Below, in pieces: positions 39,871 to 49,865 of a DNA stretch of 64,000 nucleotides; position 1 is the stretch's first letter; each line of letters opens with the position of its first letter. The translations under genes and the position numbers were made by a program. Below the pieces are notes generated by a model. That model ran no database searches, had not been told where the DNA came from, and was given only the letters and a program-made list of their open reading frames with translations. The stretch is from assembly GCF_900130075.1 (NCBI RefSeq), contig NZ_LT671418.1, positions 1,922,001-1,986,000 of the forward strand. Reading direction: 5' to 3'. This DNA comes from Herminiimonas arsenitoxidans (GTDB lineage Bacteria > Pseudomonadota > Gammaproteobacteria > Burkholderiales > Burkholderiaceae_D).

Positions 39871-42870
39871 ATGCTCGTCAAGCCGATTCACTTTGTTCCT
39901 GTAAGCGGCCGTAGTCCCAGCCCGCTGGCAAGCCGCTTGCGCAAAGAATTGCGCGGCGATGTGTTATTCGGCAATGCAGATCGTGGTCGTTACGCCACCG
40001 ATGCGTCTATCTATCAAATCATGCCGATAGGTGTTGTCGTTCCGCGCGATCAGGCTGATCTGCTGCTCTGCCTCGACATTGCACGTTCCGAAAAAACACC
40101 CATCCTCGCGCGCGGTGGTGGCACCAGCCAATGCGGTCAAACAGTAGGCGAAGCGCTGGTCATCGACAACAGCAAGTGGCTCAACAACGTTATCGATTTC
40201 GATGCAGAAAAACGCACCATCACGGTAGAACCGGGCATGGTGCTGGATCATCTGAATGCATGGCTCAAGCCGCACGGATTATGGTTCCCGGTTGACGTTT
40301 CTACTGCAGCCCAATGCACGATAGGTGGCATGGCAGGCAACAATTCCTGCGGCTCACGTTCTATCGAATACGGCAATATGGTGCACAACGTGTTGGCGAT
40401 AGATGCAGTGCTCGCTGATGGCACGCAAGGTCGCTTCGAGACGTTGGAAAATATGGCGCACACCACGCGCCTGCAAGAAATAACACAAGGCTTGCGTCGT
40501 ATCGCGACTCGCGAGCAACAAGAAATTATCGAGCGCGTACCGAAAGTATTGCGCCGCGTCGCCGGTTACAACATCGATCTATTCGATTGCCAAAATCCGC
40601 GCGCTTACACCGATGACGGCAGCGCCAATCTGGCACACATACTGGTTGGCTCCGAAGGGACACTGGCCTTCAGCCGCCAACTGACATTGAAGCTGGTGCC
40701 ATTGCCTAAGCACAAGGTACTCGGCGTCATCAACTTCCCGACTTTTTACCAAGCGATGGATGCCGCGCAGCACATCGTCAAACTGCTGCCGACCGCTGTA
40801 GAGCTGGTCGATCGCACGATGATCGATCTGTCGCTGGATATAGCCGCATTCCGCCCTGTCATTGAAAAGGCCTTGGTCGGTAGTCCACAAGCGATCTTGC
40901 TGGTGGAATTCGCCGGCGACGATAAAGTAGCTTTGGTTGAAAGACTCGCCGCTCTGGCCGACTTGATGAGCGATCTCAGCTTGCCGGGATCTGTCGTCAA
41001 CATGGTCGACGCGAACGAACAAAAAGCTTTGTGGGATGTGCGCAAAGCCGGTCTCAACATCATGATGAGCATGAAGGGGGACGGCAAACCCGTGTCCTTC
41101 ATCGAAGACTGCGCCGTACCGCTGGTGCATCTGGCCGAATACACCAATCGTCTGACTGAAGTCTTCCACAAATACCATACCGAAGGCACCTGGTACGCGC
41201 ATGCCAGCGTCGGCACCTTGCACGTGCGTCCGATCCTCGATATGCGCCGTGACGGCGCAGCCGATATGCGCAAAATTGCGGAAGAAGCATCGGCACTGGT
41301 ACGCGAATACAAAGGTGCCTATTCCGGTGAACATGGCGACGGCTTGTGCCGTGGCGAATGGGTGTCCTGGCAATATGGACCGAGCATCAATCAGGCATTC
41401 AGCGAGATCAAGGATCTGTTCGATCCGGACAATCGCTTCAATCCGGACAAAATCGTGCGTCCGCCGAAGATGGATGACAAAAGCAATTTCCGCTTTGCGC
41501 CCGGTTATCAGGAATTGGCGATCAAGACGCAACTGGATTGGTCTGCGTGGAACGTCACACGCGATCCTGCCAGCGGCAAGGAAACCGAACCAGGCACTGG
41601 CAATGATCGTACCGGCGGTTTAGCCAAAGCAGTCGAGATGTGTAACAACAACGGTCATTGCCGCAAGTTCGACGCTGGCACCATGTGCCCTAGTTATCGC
41701 ATCACAAAAGATGAACGTCACGTGACGCGCGGTCGTGCCAACACATTGCGTCTGGCTATCTCAGGTCAACTCGGTGATGAAGGACTAGCCAGCCCCGACG
41801 TCAAGGAAGTGCTTGATCTGTGCGTCTCCTGCAAAGGTTGCAAACGCGATTGCCCGACCGGCGTCGATATGGCGAAAGTAAAGATAGAAGCACGCGCTGC
41901 ATGGGCAAATAAACACGGCATCAGTCTGCGCGAAAAACTCGTGGCTTACATGCCGCGTTATGCGCCTTATGCCAGTCACGTCGGCACACTGCTCGCGGTC
42001 GCCGACAAGCTGCCATGGATATCCGGCTGGTTGAAAAAACAAATAGGACTGGCACCGCAACGTGCATTCCCTCGTTTCAAGTCATCCTTCCTGTCGCAGC
42101 GTAGCAATCACCGCAGCGAAGCAACGACCAACAAGGAAGTACTGCTGTTCGTCGATACCTTCAACAATTATATGGAGCCGGAAAACGCCATCGCCGCGCA
42201 AGCGGTGCTGGAAGCTGCCGGCTACACCGTGCATTTCAATGTACGCGCTGGTGAACGTCCGCTGTGCTGTGGCCGCACCTACCTATCCGCAGGTTTGGTT
42301 GATCAAGCCAAACAGGAAGCGCGCAGAACACTGGATGCATTGATGCCCTTCGTTAATAGAGGTGTTGCCATCGTCGGTCTGGAACCATCATGCCTGCTGT
42401 CGCTACGCGATGAATTCCTCAATTACGGATACGGTGAAGAAGCCGAGAAGCTCGCCAGCATGGCCTATCTGTTTGAAGAGTTCCTGGTACATGAACATAG
42501 CGCAGGACGACTGCAGCTTGATCTCAAGCCACTCGCCTCAAACAAGGCGATGGTGCATGGTCACTGTCATCAAAAAGCATTCGATGCATTCCGTCCGGTG
42601 CAAACAGTATTGAACTGGATACCGCAACTTGATGTTGCTGTGGTCGAATCATCCTGCTGCGGCATGGCTGGCAGCTTCGGCTATGAAGCAGAGCATTACG
42701 AAGCATCGCAAGCGATGGCTGAGCTATCGCTACTCCCGGCGATACGCAAGGCAGAAGATGGCACCATCTTCGTCGCCGACGGCACCAGTTGCAGACATCA
42801 AATTTCTGATGGTACACAGGAAGAAGCCATCCACGTCTCGCGCGTGCTGGCCGACGCCTTACGCAAGTAA
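39871..42870 (+). CDS. FAD-linked oxidase/Fe-S oxidoreductase fusion (D-2-hydroxyacid dehydrogenase type)
   Basis: A 999-residue protein fusing a GlcD-like flavoprotein to a GlcF-like iron-sulfur part. The FAD domain has VVVPRDQADLLLCLDIA, ARGGGTSQCGQTVGEA and GGMAGNNSCGSRSIEYGNM; the oxidase C-domain ends with GAYSGEHGDGLCRGEW. Two [4Fe-4S] motifs follow (CNNNGHCRKFDAGTMCPSY and CVSCKGCKRDCP), then two CCG domains (CCGRTYLSAG, CCGMAGSFGYE). The layout matches E. coli YdiJ and related D-lactate or D-2-hydroxyglutarate dehydrogenases; the substrate here is unknown. The ATG at 39871 is preferred, but TTG at 39832 is in frame. Electrons probably go to quinone. Confidence 0.9.
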   Translation: MLVKPIHFVPVSGRSPSPLASRLRKELRGDVLFGNADRGRYATDASIYQIMPIGVVVPRDQADLLLCLDIARSEKTPILARGGGTSQCGQTVGEALVIDNSKWLNNVIDFDAEKRTITVEPGMVLDHLNAWLKPHGLWFPVDVSTAAQCTIGGMAGNNSCGSRSIEYGNMVHNVLAIDAVLADGTQGRFETLENMAHTTRLQEITQGLRRIATREQQEIIERVPKVLRRVAGYNIDLFDCQNPRAYTDDGSANLAHILVGSEGTLAFSRQLTLKLVPLPKHKVLGVINFPTFYQAMDAAQHIVKLLPTAVELVDRTMIDLSLDIAAFRPVIEKALVGSPQAILLVEFAGDDKVALVERLAALADLMSDLSLPGSVVNMVDANEQKALWDVRKAGLNIMMSMKGDGKPVSFIEDCAVPLVHLAEYTNRLTEVFHKYHTEGTWYAHASVGTLHVRPILDMRRDGAADMRKIAEEASALVREYKGAYSGEHGDGLCRGEWVSWQYGPSINQAFSEIKDLFDPDNRFNPDKIVRPPKMDDKSNFRFAPGYQELAIKTQLDWSAWNVTRDPASGKETEPGTGNDRTGGLAKAVEMCNNNGHCRKFDAGTMCPSYRITKDERHVTRGRANTLRLAISGQLGDEGLASPDVKEVLDLCVSCKGCKRDCPTGVDMAKVKIEARAAWANKHGISLREKLVAYMPRYAPYASHVGTLLAVADKLPWISGWLKKQIGLAPQRAFPRFKSSFLSQRSNHRSEATTNKEVLLFVDTFNNYMEPENAIAAQAVLEAAGYTVHFNVRAGERPLCCGRTYLSAGLVDQAKQEARRTLDALMPFVNRGVAIVGLEPSCLLSLRDEFLNYGYGEEAEKLASMAYLFEEFLVHEHSAGRLQLDLKPLASNKAMVHGHCHQKAFDAFRPVQTVLNWIPQLDVAVVESSCCGMAGSFGYEAEHYEASQAMAELSLLPAIRKAEDGTIFVADGTSCRHQISDGTQEEAIHVSRVLADALRK

Positions 42871-42874
42871 GCAG

Positions 42875-42901
42875 TTGCGATGCACTCATAGTGCATCGCA
42901 A
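42875..42901 (+). terminator. Perfect 12-bp stem-loop after the oxidoreductase
   Basis: TTGCGATGCACT (42875-42886) and AGTGCATCGCAA (42890-42901) pair around a 3-nt loop, 4 bp past the stop. No T-run follows in the sense direction, so the end may be Rho-assisted. Confidence 0.6.
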
Positions 42902-43079
42902 CAAAAAACCTTCCTCCCCCAGAACGAGACCATCCAGCCAGGGATGGCAAGAAGTTCTGCTTCCGCCCGGAACCAAACGATCTTTTTGCACTCAGTTTAA
43001 GTATGTAAGATGAAATAACACCTAAGCTATCGGCCTTGGGACTCTGACGTAACGACCGCATCCGCGTATTGCCGATGTT

Positions 43080-43120
43080 TTGATCTGCATCAATCACTTG
43101 CGCTGCGTGCGCAATATAGT
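43080..43120 (+). promoter_or_regulatory. FNR/Anr-type class II promoter of uspA
   Basis: A perfect FNR/Anr box TTGAT-CTGC-ATCAA (43080-43093) is centred at 43086.5. A -10 box TATAGT lies at 43115-43120, putting the start near 43127-43128, so the box sits at about -41.5, the class II activation position. Activation under low oxygen is predicted. Confidence 0.8.
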
Positions 43121-43158
43121 CGAGAAAGCAGCACCCTTTTCACATCATGGAGGCCACC

Positions 43159-43602
43159 ATGTTCCAGAAAATTCTCATTCCAACCGACGGTTCCCCGCTA
43201 TCCGATAAAGCAGTCGATACAGCAATTGAGTTTGTGCAAAAACTGGGCGGTGAACTAGTCATACTCTCCGTCGCCGAACCTTATTTATATACGGGCATGA
43301 TGGAAGGTGCAGGCGTCTTCCCGATAGATCCCGTGCTGTATGACGACAAGGTGGCGGCGCTCGCACAGAAACACTTGGACAAAATAGAAGCCACAACACG
43401 CGCCAAAGGCATTAAATCCAGAACCGTGGTGTCGATAGGCCTCAATCCGTACGAAGAAATCGTAAAAATCGCCGAAGAATACAAATGCGACGCCATCTTC
43501 ATGGCATCGCACGGGCGCAAAGGATTGAACAAGCTGTTTGTCGGCAGCGAAACACAAAAAGTACTGGCGCACACCACGCTGCCGGTTCTGGTGCTCCGCT
43601 AG
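43159..43602 (+). CDS. Universal stress protein, UspA family
   Basis: A 147-residue Usp protein starting at MFQKILIPTDGSPLSDKAV; TGGAGG precedes this ATG, while an in-frame ATG four codons earlier overlaps it. The nucleotide-binding pattern is complete: ASHGRKGLNKLFVGSETQKVLAHTTLPVLVLR, with G-x2-G-x9-G followed by S. So an ATP-binding type is likely. The gene stands alone between an FNR-type promoter and its own terminator, suggesting a role in adaptation to low oxygen. Confidence 0.93.
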   Translation: MFQKILIPTDGSPLSDKAVDTAIEFVQKLGGELVILSVAEPYLYTGMMEGAGVFPIDPVLYDDKVAALAQKHLDKIEATTRAKGIKSRTVVSIGLNPYEEIVKIAEEYKCDAIFMASHGRKGLNKLFVGSETQKVLAHTTLPVLVLR

Positions 43603-43616
43603 AAACGCGTGTCACC

Positions 43617-43649
43617 CTGGGTTGCGACGGCCTGTCGTGACCCATTTTT
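43617..43649 (+). terminator. Rho-independent terminator of uspA
   Basis: GGGT-tg-CGAC (43619-43628) pairs with GTCG-tg-ACCC (43634-43643), followed by ATTTTT (43644-43649). Confidence 0.8.
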
Positions 43650-43852
43650 CCTGCAATTCCATCCAAGGTACGCAGGTAATAGCCGTTCTCGCCCCGTGGT
43701 ATCATTGCGCTTCGCAAAAATGCGCAGAAAACATCCTGATTCAACACGAAATTCGCAAAAAATCCGCATAGTTCGTATATCCGAGCCGGATTGATTCTTG
43801 TCCTAGCCATCCAGATAGCCGCCATCCATTTTTATCCTGAACGGAATTAGTC

Positions 43853-44227
43853 ATGCGGATACACAATTTCCTGATCACTTGCGCTCTTGCTCTTGTGACA
43901 TTATCGGCACAAGCATTTGAACGACCCTTCCCGCCCGAAGTAAAACGCGGCGTGATGACACCGGCAAACTATCCGGCAATTGTTATCAATGAGAAAACAC
44001 GCACCTTGTCTGCTGGCGCACGTATCTGGAATCAAGACAATATGATCGAAATGCCGTCTGCTTTACGCGGCAGCGACATCGCCGTGAATTACACGGAAAG
44101 CAATACCGGCGACATCGACCGCATCTGGATTTTGACGGCAGACGAAGCGAAAAGAACCTTGCCGCTCGTGCCTGTGGAGCCTGCCAAACCCACGCCACTG
44201 CCAGCCCCTGTATCAACAGTCAAATAA
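43853..44227 (+). CDS. Exported protein of unknown function
   Basis: A 124-residue protein with a clear signal peptide (MRIHNFLITCALALVTLSAQAF). The mature part contains FPPEVKRGVMTPANYPAIVINEKTRTLSAGARIWNQDNMIEMPSAL and IDRIWILTADEAKRTLP, then a proline-rich tail. I do not recognise a named family; short exported proteins like this occur next to miaB in related genomes as far as I recall. Its stop is 24 bp before miaB, so cotranscription is likely. No catalytic motif or lipobox is visible. Confidence 0.78.
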   Translation: MRIHNFLITCALALVTLSAQAFERPFPPEVKRGVMTPANYPAIVINEKTRTLSAGARIWNQDNMIEMPSALRGSDIAVNYTESNTGDIDRIWILTADEAKRTLPLVPVEPAKPTPLPAPVSTVK

Positions 44228-44251
44228 GTAACTGAGTAAATAAGCCATACC

Positions 44252-45604
44252 ATGCAGAAAAAGATATACATCAAAACCTTCGGTTGCCAAATGAACGAGT
44301 ACGACTCGGACAAGATGGTCGACGTACTCAATGCCTCCGATGGCATGATCAAAACCGACACGCCGGAAGATGCCGATGTGATCCTGCTCAACACCTGCTC
44401 CGTGCGCGAAAAAGCGCAAGAGAAAGTATTCTCCGATCTCGGCCGTCTGCGTGAATTGAAATTGCTGAAGCCGGATCTGGTGATCGGTGTTGGCGGTTGC
44501 GTCGCATCACAAGAAGGCGATGTCATCGTCAAGCGCGCACCTTATGTTGATCTGGTATTCGGCCCGCAAACCCTGCATCGTTTGCCGGAAATGTTGAAGC
44601 AGCGCCGTTCCACAGGCCGCTCGCAAGTCGATATCAGCTTCCCGGAGATCGAAAAATTCGATCACATGCCGCCAGCCAAGGTTGAAGGCGCAACAGCATT
44701 CGTCTCTATCATGGAAGGTTGCAGCAAGTACTGCAGCTATTGCGTCGTGCCGTACACACGTGGTGAAGAAGTTTCGCGCAACTTCGACGATGTGCTGGCA
44801 GAAGTAGCAGGACTCGAAGCGCAAGGCGTGAAGGAAATCACCTTGCTCGGTCAGAACGTCAACGCCTATCGCGGCAAGATGAGCCGTGACGCAGCCGATG
44901 GCGAGATCGCCGACTTCGCGCTCTTGATCGAATACATCGCCGAAATGGAAGGCATCGAACGCATACGCTTCGTCACCAGCCATCCAAAAGAATTCACGCA
45001 ACGTCTGATCGATGCTTATGCCAAAGTACCTAAGCTGGTCGATCATTTGTATCTACCGGCGCAGCACGGTTCCGACCGCATACTGGCGGCGATGAAGCGC
45101 GGCTACACCTCGCTCGAATACAAATCCATCTTGCGTCGCTTGCGTGAAGTGCGTCCGAACATTTCAATCTCGTCCGACTTCATCGTCGGCTTCCCTGGCG
45201 AAACCGATGCCGATTTTGAAGCGATGATGAAGCTGATAGCCGATGTCGGTTACGACAATAGCTTCAGTTTCATTTTCAGCCCGCGCCCAGGCACGCCTGC
45301 CGCCAACCTGGAAGATGACACTCCTCATGAAGTCAAACTCCAGCGTCTGCAAAGACTGCAAGCAGTGATCGATCAAAACACACGTCGCTACAGCAATGAA
45401 ATGGTCGGTACCGTGCAACGTATTTTGGTGGAAGGTCCATCGAAAAAAGATGCCGATGAACTGCAAGGCCGCACCGAAAACAATCGCGTCGTCAACTTCT
45501 CCGCCGGTCCTAATTCTGCACGTCTGATCGGTCAAATGGTCGACGTCAACATCGTGCAATCCCACGCGTATACATTGCGCGGCGAGATCATCGTTAAACA
45601 ATAA
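44252..45604 (+). CDS. miaB: tRNA-2-methylthio-N6-dimethylallyladenosine synthase MiaB
   Basis: MiaB adds the methylthio group to i6A37 made by MiaA (18351). The 450-residue protein has the three N-terminal cluster cysteines ([31 protein letters not shown]), the radical-SAM motif CSKYCSYC, and a C-terminal TRAM domain (about residues 380-448). FVTSHPKEF and [13 protein letters not shown] are also typical. It heads the miaB-phoH-ybeY-corC-lnt series, though 36 bp separate it from phoH. Confidence 0.97.
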   Translation: MQKKIYIKTFGCQMNEYDSDKMVDVLNASDGMIKTDTPEDADVILLNTCSVREKAQEKVFSDLGRLRELKLLKPDLVIGVGGCVASQEGDVIVKRAPYVDLVFGPQTLHRLPEMLKQRRSTGRSQVDISFPEIEKFDHMPPAKVEGATAFVSIMEGCSKYCSYCVVPYTRGEEVSRNFDDVLAEVAGLEAQGVKEITLLGQNVNAYRGKMSRDAADGEIADFALLIEYIAEMEGIERIRFVTSHPKEFTQRLIDAYAKVPKLVDHLYLPAQHGSDRILAAMKRGYTSLEYKSILRRLREVRPNISISSDFIVGFPGETDADFEAMMKLIADVGYDNSFSFIFSPRPGTPAANLEDDTPHEVKLQRLQRLQAVIDQNTRRYSNEMVGTVQRILVEGPSKKDADELQGRTENNRVVNFSAGPNSARLIGQMVDVNIVQSHAYTLRGEIIVKQ

Positions 45605-45640
45605 ATTCCTCTAATCGCATCAGCGCCTGCTCAGCCAAAA

Positions 45641-46711
45641 TTGAAAACAAAAACTGCCGCTCAACCACTGTATTTCGTCCCGGAACCGCTGGATAACAAG
45701 CGCCTCGCGCATCTGTGCGGCCCTATGGATGAGAATCTGCGGCAGATTTCCGCCGCACTCGACGTCACCATCTTCCGTCGTGGCGAAAAGTTCATCATCA
45801 ACGGTGACAACGGCGCGCGTGCGCTGGAAATTCTTGAACAGTTTTATCCGCTGGCAGACAAGATAGTCTCGCTGGAAGAAGTGCAATTGGCGCTGGTTGA
45901 ACAACGCGCCGCATTGGCAGAACCGGAACTGGTCTTGGCAGTGTCTGCCAAACCTTCGAAAAAGAAAGCCGTTGAATCTGTCACCGATGCGCCGGTGTTA
46001 AAAACCCGTCGCCATGATTTGCGTGGTCGTACACCGCATCAGTTGCAGTATCTGAAGGCGATCATGGATCACGACATCACCTTTGGTGTTGGTCCCGCTG
46101 GTACCGGTAAGACATATCTGGCAGTCGCCTGCGCCGTCGATGCGCTAGAACGCGATGCCGTCAAACGCATCATCCTGACTCGCCCTGCGGTAGAAGCTGG
46201 TGAGCGCCTGGGCTTTCTGCCTGGTGATCTGTCGCAAAAAATTGATCCTTATCTGCGCCCCTTGTACGATGCGCTCTACGATTTGCTCGGCTTCGATCGC
46301 ACGCAAAAAATGTTTGAAAAACAGGCGATTGAAATTGCACCGCTGGCCTATATGCGCGGCCGCACTTTGAATCACGCCTTCGTCATTCTGGATGAGGCGC
46401 AAAACACCACGCCGGAACAGATGAAAATGTTCCTGACGCGCATAGGCTTCGGCAGCAAAGCGGTCATCACCGGCGACATTACGCAAATCGATTTGCAGCA
46501 AAATCAAAAAAGCGGCTTGATCGAAGCAATTGATGTCTTGAAAGATGTCCGTGGTCTGGCCTTTACGCGCTTTACCAGCGCCGACGTCGTACGCCATCCA
46601 TTGGTCGCGCGTATCGTCGATGCTTATGATGATGCCAATCAAGCTACCAAACCCGCTTTAAAGAAAACCGTAGCCACCAAAACCACGACGAAAAATGCTG
46701 CAAAAAAATAA
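45641..46711 (+). CDS. ybeZ: PhoH-family ATPase
   Basis: A 356-residue PhoH/YbeZ-type NTPase with Walker [16 protein letters not shown] and Walker [16 protein letters not shown]. An N-terminal KH-like region is followed by [16 protein letters not shown]. The start in this frame is TTG at 45641; no in-frame ATG fits the conserved N-terminus, so a TTG start is likely. Its 3' end overlaps ybeY by 17 bp. YbeZ interacts with the endoribonuclease YbeY in ribosome quality control; the Lys/Thr/Ala-rich C-terminal tail is variable. Confidence 0.94.
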   Translation: MKTKTAAQPLYFVPEPLDNKRLAHLCGPMDENLRQISAALDVTIFRRGEKFIINGDNGARALEILEQFYPLADKIVSLEEVQLALVEQRAALAEPELVLAVSAKPSKKKAVESVTDAPVLKTRRHDLRGRTPHQLQYLKAIMDHDITFGVGPAGTGKTYLAVACAVDALERDAVKRIILTRPAVEAGERLGFLPGDLSQKIDPYLRPLYDALYDLLGFDRTQKMFEKQAIEIAPLAYMRGRTLNHAFVILDEAQNTTPEQMKMFLTRIGFGSKAVITGDITQIDLQQNQKSGLIEAIDVLKDVRGLAFTRFTSADVVRHPLVARIVDAYDDANQATKPALKKTVATKTTTKNAAKK

Positions 46712-47153
46712 GCTTTCCCTGTCAGTGCAATATCCTGACAAACGCCTGCAAGATCTGATCACCCGCCCTAAATTGCGTAGCTGGGTCAAGGCCGCGCTGC
46801 TTGCACCGGCACAAATCACTTTGCGCTTCGTCGATGCGGAAGAAGGTCGCACGCTGAATCGCAATTATCGCGGCAAGGATTACGCCACCAATGTACTGAC
46901 CTTCGCCTACACCGAAGATGAAGACAGCGAAGTCACGCAAGCCGACATCATCCTGTGCACAGACGTATTGGAACGCGAAGCTGCCGAACAAGAGAAAACG
47001 CTGGAAGCGCATACCGCGCATCTGGTGATACACGGCGTCTTGCATGCGCAAGGCTACGATCACGAATCGGACGAAGAAGCAGAAGAGATGGAAGCGCTGG
47101 AAATTGAATTTCTGGCAGATCTCGGCTACGCCAATCCATATCTGAATACCTAA
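46695..47153 (+). CDS. ybeY: Endoribonuclease YbeY (rRNA maturation factor)
   Basis: YbeY helps process 16S rRNA 3' ends and removes defective ribosomes. The 152-residue protein has the zinc motif [11 protein letters not shown], with three histidines in the family pattern, preceded by [13 protein letters not shown]. The tail [24 protein letters not shown] is typical. It overlaps phoH, indicating coupled translation with its partner. corC follows after a gap of 140 bp with its own possible promoter. Confidence 0.95.
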   Translation: MLQKNKLSLSVQYPDKRLQDLITRPKLRSWVKAALLAPAQITLRFVDAEEGRTLNRNYRGKDYATNVLTFAYTEDEDSEVTQADIILCTDVLEREAAEQEKTLEAHTAHLVIHGVLHAQGYDHESDEEAEEMEALEIEFLADLGYANPYLNT

Positions 47154-47293
47154 TCAACACTTTATCTCACACAGGCATTGCACATCAGCAAGTAACGTTC
47201 TGCCATGCGTTTTCCATGCATTTTTGGCAGCACACGTCATTTGTTGTATCCTAATATCAATTGAAACCACCACCCGCAACGGCTTTTCGCCTT

Positions 47294-48184
47294 ATGCAAG
47301 ATATCCCCACTAGCGGCAAATCCGGCGATGCTAAACCGCATCGATCCTTGTTTGAGCGCCTGACCGCATTAATCGCCCCCGAACCCGACAGTCGCTCCGA
47401 GTTACTTACCATCCTGCACGATGCGCACGAACGCAATCTGATTGATGCGGATGCGCTCGCGATGATCGAGGGTGTTTTTCAAGTATCCGAATTGTGCGCG
47501 CGTGACATCATGGTGCCGCGCGCGCAAATGGACGTCGTCGATATCACCAAGCCGATAGAAGAATGGCTGCCTATGGTGTTGCATACCGCACACTCGCGCT
47601 TCCCTGCCATCGATGGTGAACGTGACAAGGTAGTCGGCATACTGATGGCGAAGGACTTGCTGCGTTACTACGCGGAAGAATCCTTTGATATCCGCAGCAC
47701 CTTGCGCACTGCCGTTTTCATTCCCGAATCGAAGCGCCTGAACGTCTTGCTGAGCGACTTCCGCGCCAAGCACAATCACATTGCCATCGTCGTCGATGAG
47801 TACGGTGGCGTGGCTGGCTTGATCACGATTGAAGATGTGCTGGAACAAATCGTCGGCGACATCGAAGATGAATACGACTTCGATGAAGAAGAAGACAATA
47901 TTCTCGCCATCAAGGCCGGTGAACATGGCCCGCGCTGGCGCATCAAGGCCTTGACCGAGATTGAGCAATTCAATGAAGAACTCGGCACCTCATTATCCAG
48001 TCCGGATGTCGATACGATAGGCGGCTTGGTTGCCGATCATCTGGGGCGCATGCCACACAAAGGCGAAATGCTGGATATAGGTAATCTGCGCTTTGAGGTA
48101 TTGCGCGCCGATGCACGCCACATTCATGTACTGCTGGTAGAAAAACTGCCTTCGTCACCGAGCGAGGATGCGCTTGATAGCTGA
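47294..48184 (+). CDS. corC: CorC/HlyC-type CBS-domain protein
   Basis: A 296-residue protein with a leading LLTILHDAHERNLIDADALAMIEGVFQVSELCARDIMVPRAQM, two CBS domains (about residues 70-190) and a C-terminal CorC_HlyC domain with GGLVADHLGRMPHKGEML. It lacks the membrane DUF21 domain, as in E. coli CorC/YbeX, where it is linked to Mg/Co efflux and ribosome metabolism. ATG at 47294 is chosen; an upstream TTG (47261) is possible. Placement between ybeY and lnt is classic. Confidence 0.93.
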   Translation: MQDIPTSGKSGDAKPHRSLFERLTALIAPEPDSRSELLTILHDAHERNLIDADALAMIEGVFQVSELCARDIMVPRAQMDVVDITKPIEEWLPMVLHTAHSRFPAIDGERDKVVGILMAKDLLRYYAEESFDIRSTLRTAVFIPESKRLNVLLSDFRAKHNHIAIVVDEYGGVAGLITIEDVLEQIVGDIEDEYDFDEEEDNILAIKAGEHGPRWRIKALTEIEQFNEELGTSLSSPDVDTIGGLVADHLGRMPHKGEMLDIGNLRFEVLRADARHIHVLLVEKLPSSPSEDALDS

Positions 48185-48243
48185 TTTCACAGATAACATC
48201 GCGCGCTCTTCCCACATCACGTCACGGCATCGCGCCTGATCTC

Positions 48244-49794
48244 GTGAACAGTCTTTCATCCTTCCGTTTTACAACAACCTCGGCCGCCATCGCGGCCTTG
48301 TTCGCAGGCGCACTGAATGTATTCGCCTTCGCGCCTTTCGGCTTTTGGCAGGTGCAAATCATCGCGTTGGCGCTGCTGTTCTATCTGATATTGCAAGCGC
48401 CGTCAGTTAAATCCAGCGTATTGACAGGCTGGGCCTACGGCTTTGGATGGTTTGGATGTTGCATCTACTGGCTGTATATCAGCATGCATCAATATGGTGG
48501 CATGCCAGCACCAATCGCAGCGCTGGCGGTGATCTTGTTGGCAGCCTTCCTCGGCCTGCTTCCTGCTTTGGCCACTGGTCTCGCCGCACGTTTTCAACGA
48601 GGTCGAGTGATCCCCTCTTGGATCATGCTTTTGCTGGTTTTACCTGCATTGTGGATGTTCTCCGAATGGTTACGCGGCTGGGTGTTTACCGGCTTTCCAT
48701 GGGCCATCTCTGGTTACGCACACACCAATAGCCCGCTCGCCGGTTACGCGCCACTGATCGGCGTATATGGCGTGGGATGGCTAGCTGCATTGCTGGCTGC
48801 TTGTCTCGTCTTGCTACCGAACAAAAAATTCGCCTTCCCTTTGTTTATCGTCATTTTGGCGGCTGGCCTCGGTCTGAAGACAGTCAGCTGGACGACGCCA
48901 AATGGACAGGATATTTCCGTACGTCTGCTGCAAGGCAATGTGCCGCAGGAAATCAAGTTCGACGCCGAGCAAATCAATGCGACGCTGACCTTGTACGAAG
49001 ACATGATACGTGCCGCACCGGCAGATTTAATCGCGACACCAGAGACAGCACTGCCACTCTTGGCGCATCAATTACCTGCAGATTACCTGCCGCGTCTGGC
49101 TGAATTCTCTACCGCATCCAACAGTCATCTGGTTATCGGCATCCCGATCAGCGACGGGCCGCAGCAATATGCCAATAGCGTCATCGGCATCACGCCTACG
49201 CCGGCCAGCGGCACCGCACCCAAACTGTATCGCTACGACAAGCATCACTTGGTGCCCTTCGGCGAATTTATTCCGCTCGGTTTCCGCTGGTTTGTCGACA
49301 TGATGCACATCCCGCTCGGCGACTTCAGCCGTGGCGATGCCTTGCAGGCACCATTCGCAGTCAAGGATCAATGGGTCTTGCCGAATATTTGCTACGAAGA
49401 TTTGTTCGGTGAAGAAATCGCCGGTCAATTACGCGCCAGCGATGCCGCCGGCGCCCCGGTCGCGACGCTGCTGCTGAACGTCTCGAATATCGCCTGGTTC
49501 GGTGACTCCATCGCCCTGCCACAACACTTGCAAATCTCGCAAATGCGCGCAATCGAGACTGGTCGCCCCATGTTGCGTGCGACCAATACCGGTGCCACTG
49601 CCATCATAGGCCCAGACGGAAAAGTGCTCTCGCAGCTCAAACCCTTCGAGCGCGGCGTGCTGACAGCGTCGGTGCAGGGTTATCACGGGATCACGCCTTA
49701 TGTTGCCATTGGCAACGTTTTCATCGTGCTGCTGGCTTTCGCCCTGCTACTCGCAGCCTGGTATCTTGCGCGCAGAACCCCTAGTAGCCACTAA
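48244..49794 (+). CDS. lnt: Apolipoprotein N-acyltransferase Lnt
   Basis: Lnt adds the third acyl chain to lipoproteins, needed for sorting to the outer membrane. The 516-residue protein starts at GTG, has five to six N-terminal helices and a periplasmic nitrilase-like domain with the catalytic triad Glu (TPETALPLL), Lys (YRYDKHHLVPFGEF) and Cys (LPNICYEDLFGEE), and one last helix. Client lipoproteins in this window would include the DUF302 protein and possibly SoxX. Confidence 0.96.
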   Translation: MNSLSSFRFTTTSAAIAALFAGALNVFAFAPFGFWQVQIIALALLFYLILQAPSVKSSVLTGWAYGFGWFGCCIYWLYISMHQYGGMPAPIAALAVILLAAFLGLLPALATGLAARFQRGRVIPSWIMLLLVLPALWMFSEWLRGWVFTGFPWAISGYAHTNSPLAGYAPLIGVYGVGWLAALLAACLVLLPNKKFAFPLFIVILAAGLGLKTVSWTTPNGQDISVRLLQGNVPQEIKFDAEQINATLTLYEDMIRAAPADLIATPETALPLLAHQLPADYLPRLAEFSTASNSHLVIGIPISDGPQQYANSVIGITPTPASGTAPKLYRYDKHHLVPFGEFIPLGFRWFVDMMHIPLGDFSRGDALQAPFAVKDQWVLPNICYEDLFGEEIAGQLRASDAAGAPVATLLLNVSNIAWFGDSIALPQHLQISQMRAIETGRPMLRATNTGATAIIGPDGKVLSQLKPFERGVLTASVQGYHGITPYVAIGNVFIVLLAFALLLAAWYLARRTPSSH

Positions 49795-49865
49795 AACCCG
49801 GTAAAATCTAGGGTTTCGGCAACTCTGCCCTCGCCCGTACCGGGTGATGCAAAAATTCAAACAAG

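Noticed and set aside
40579..41532. Long minus-strand reading frame of 317 codons inside the FAD/Fe-S oxidoreductase
   Set aside because: It is opposite a gene with clear catalytic motifs throughout, its own translation is rich in Gln, His and Phe with no domain pattern, and several similar antisense frames occur in other genes here.
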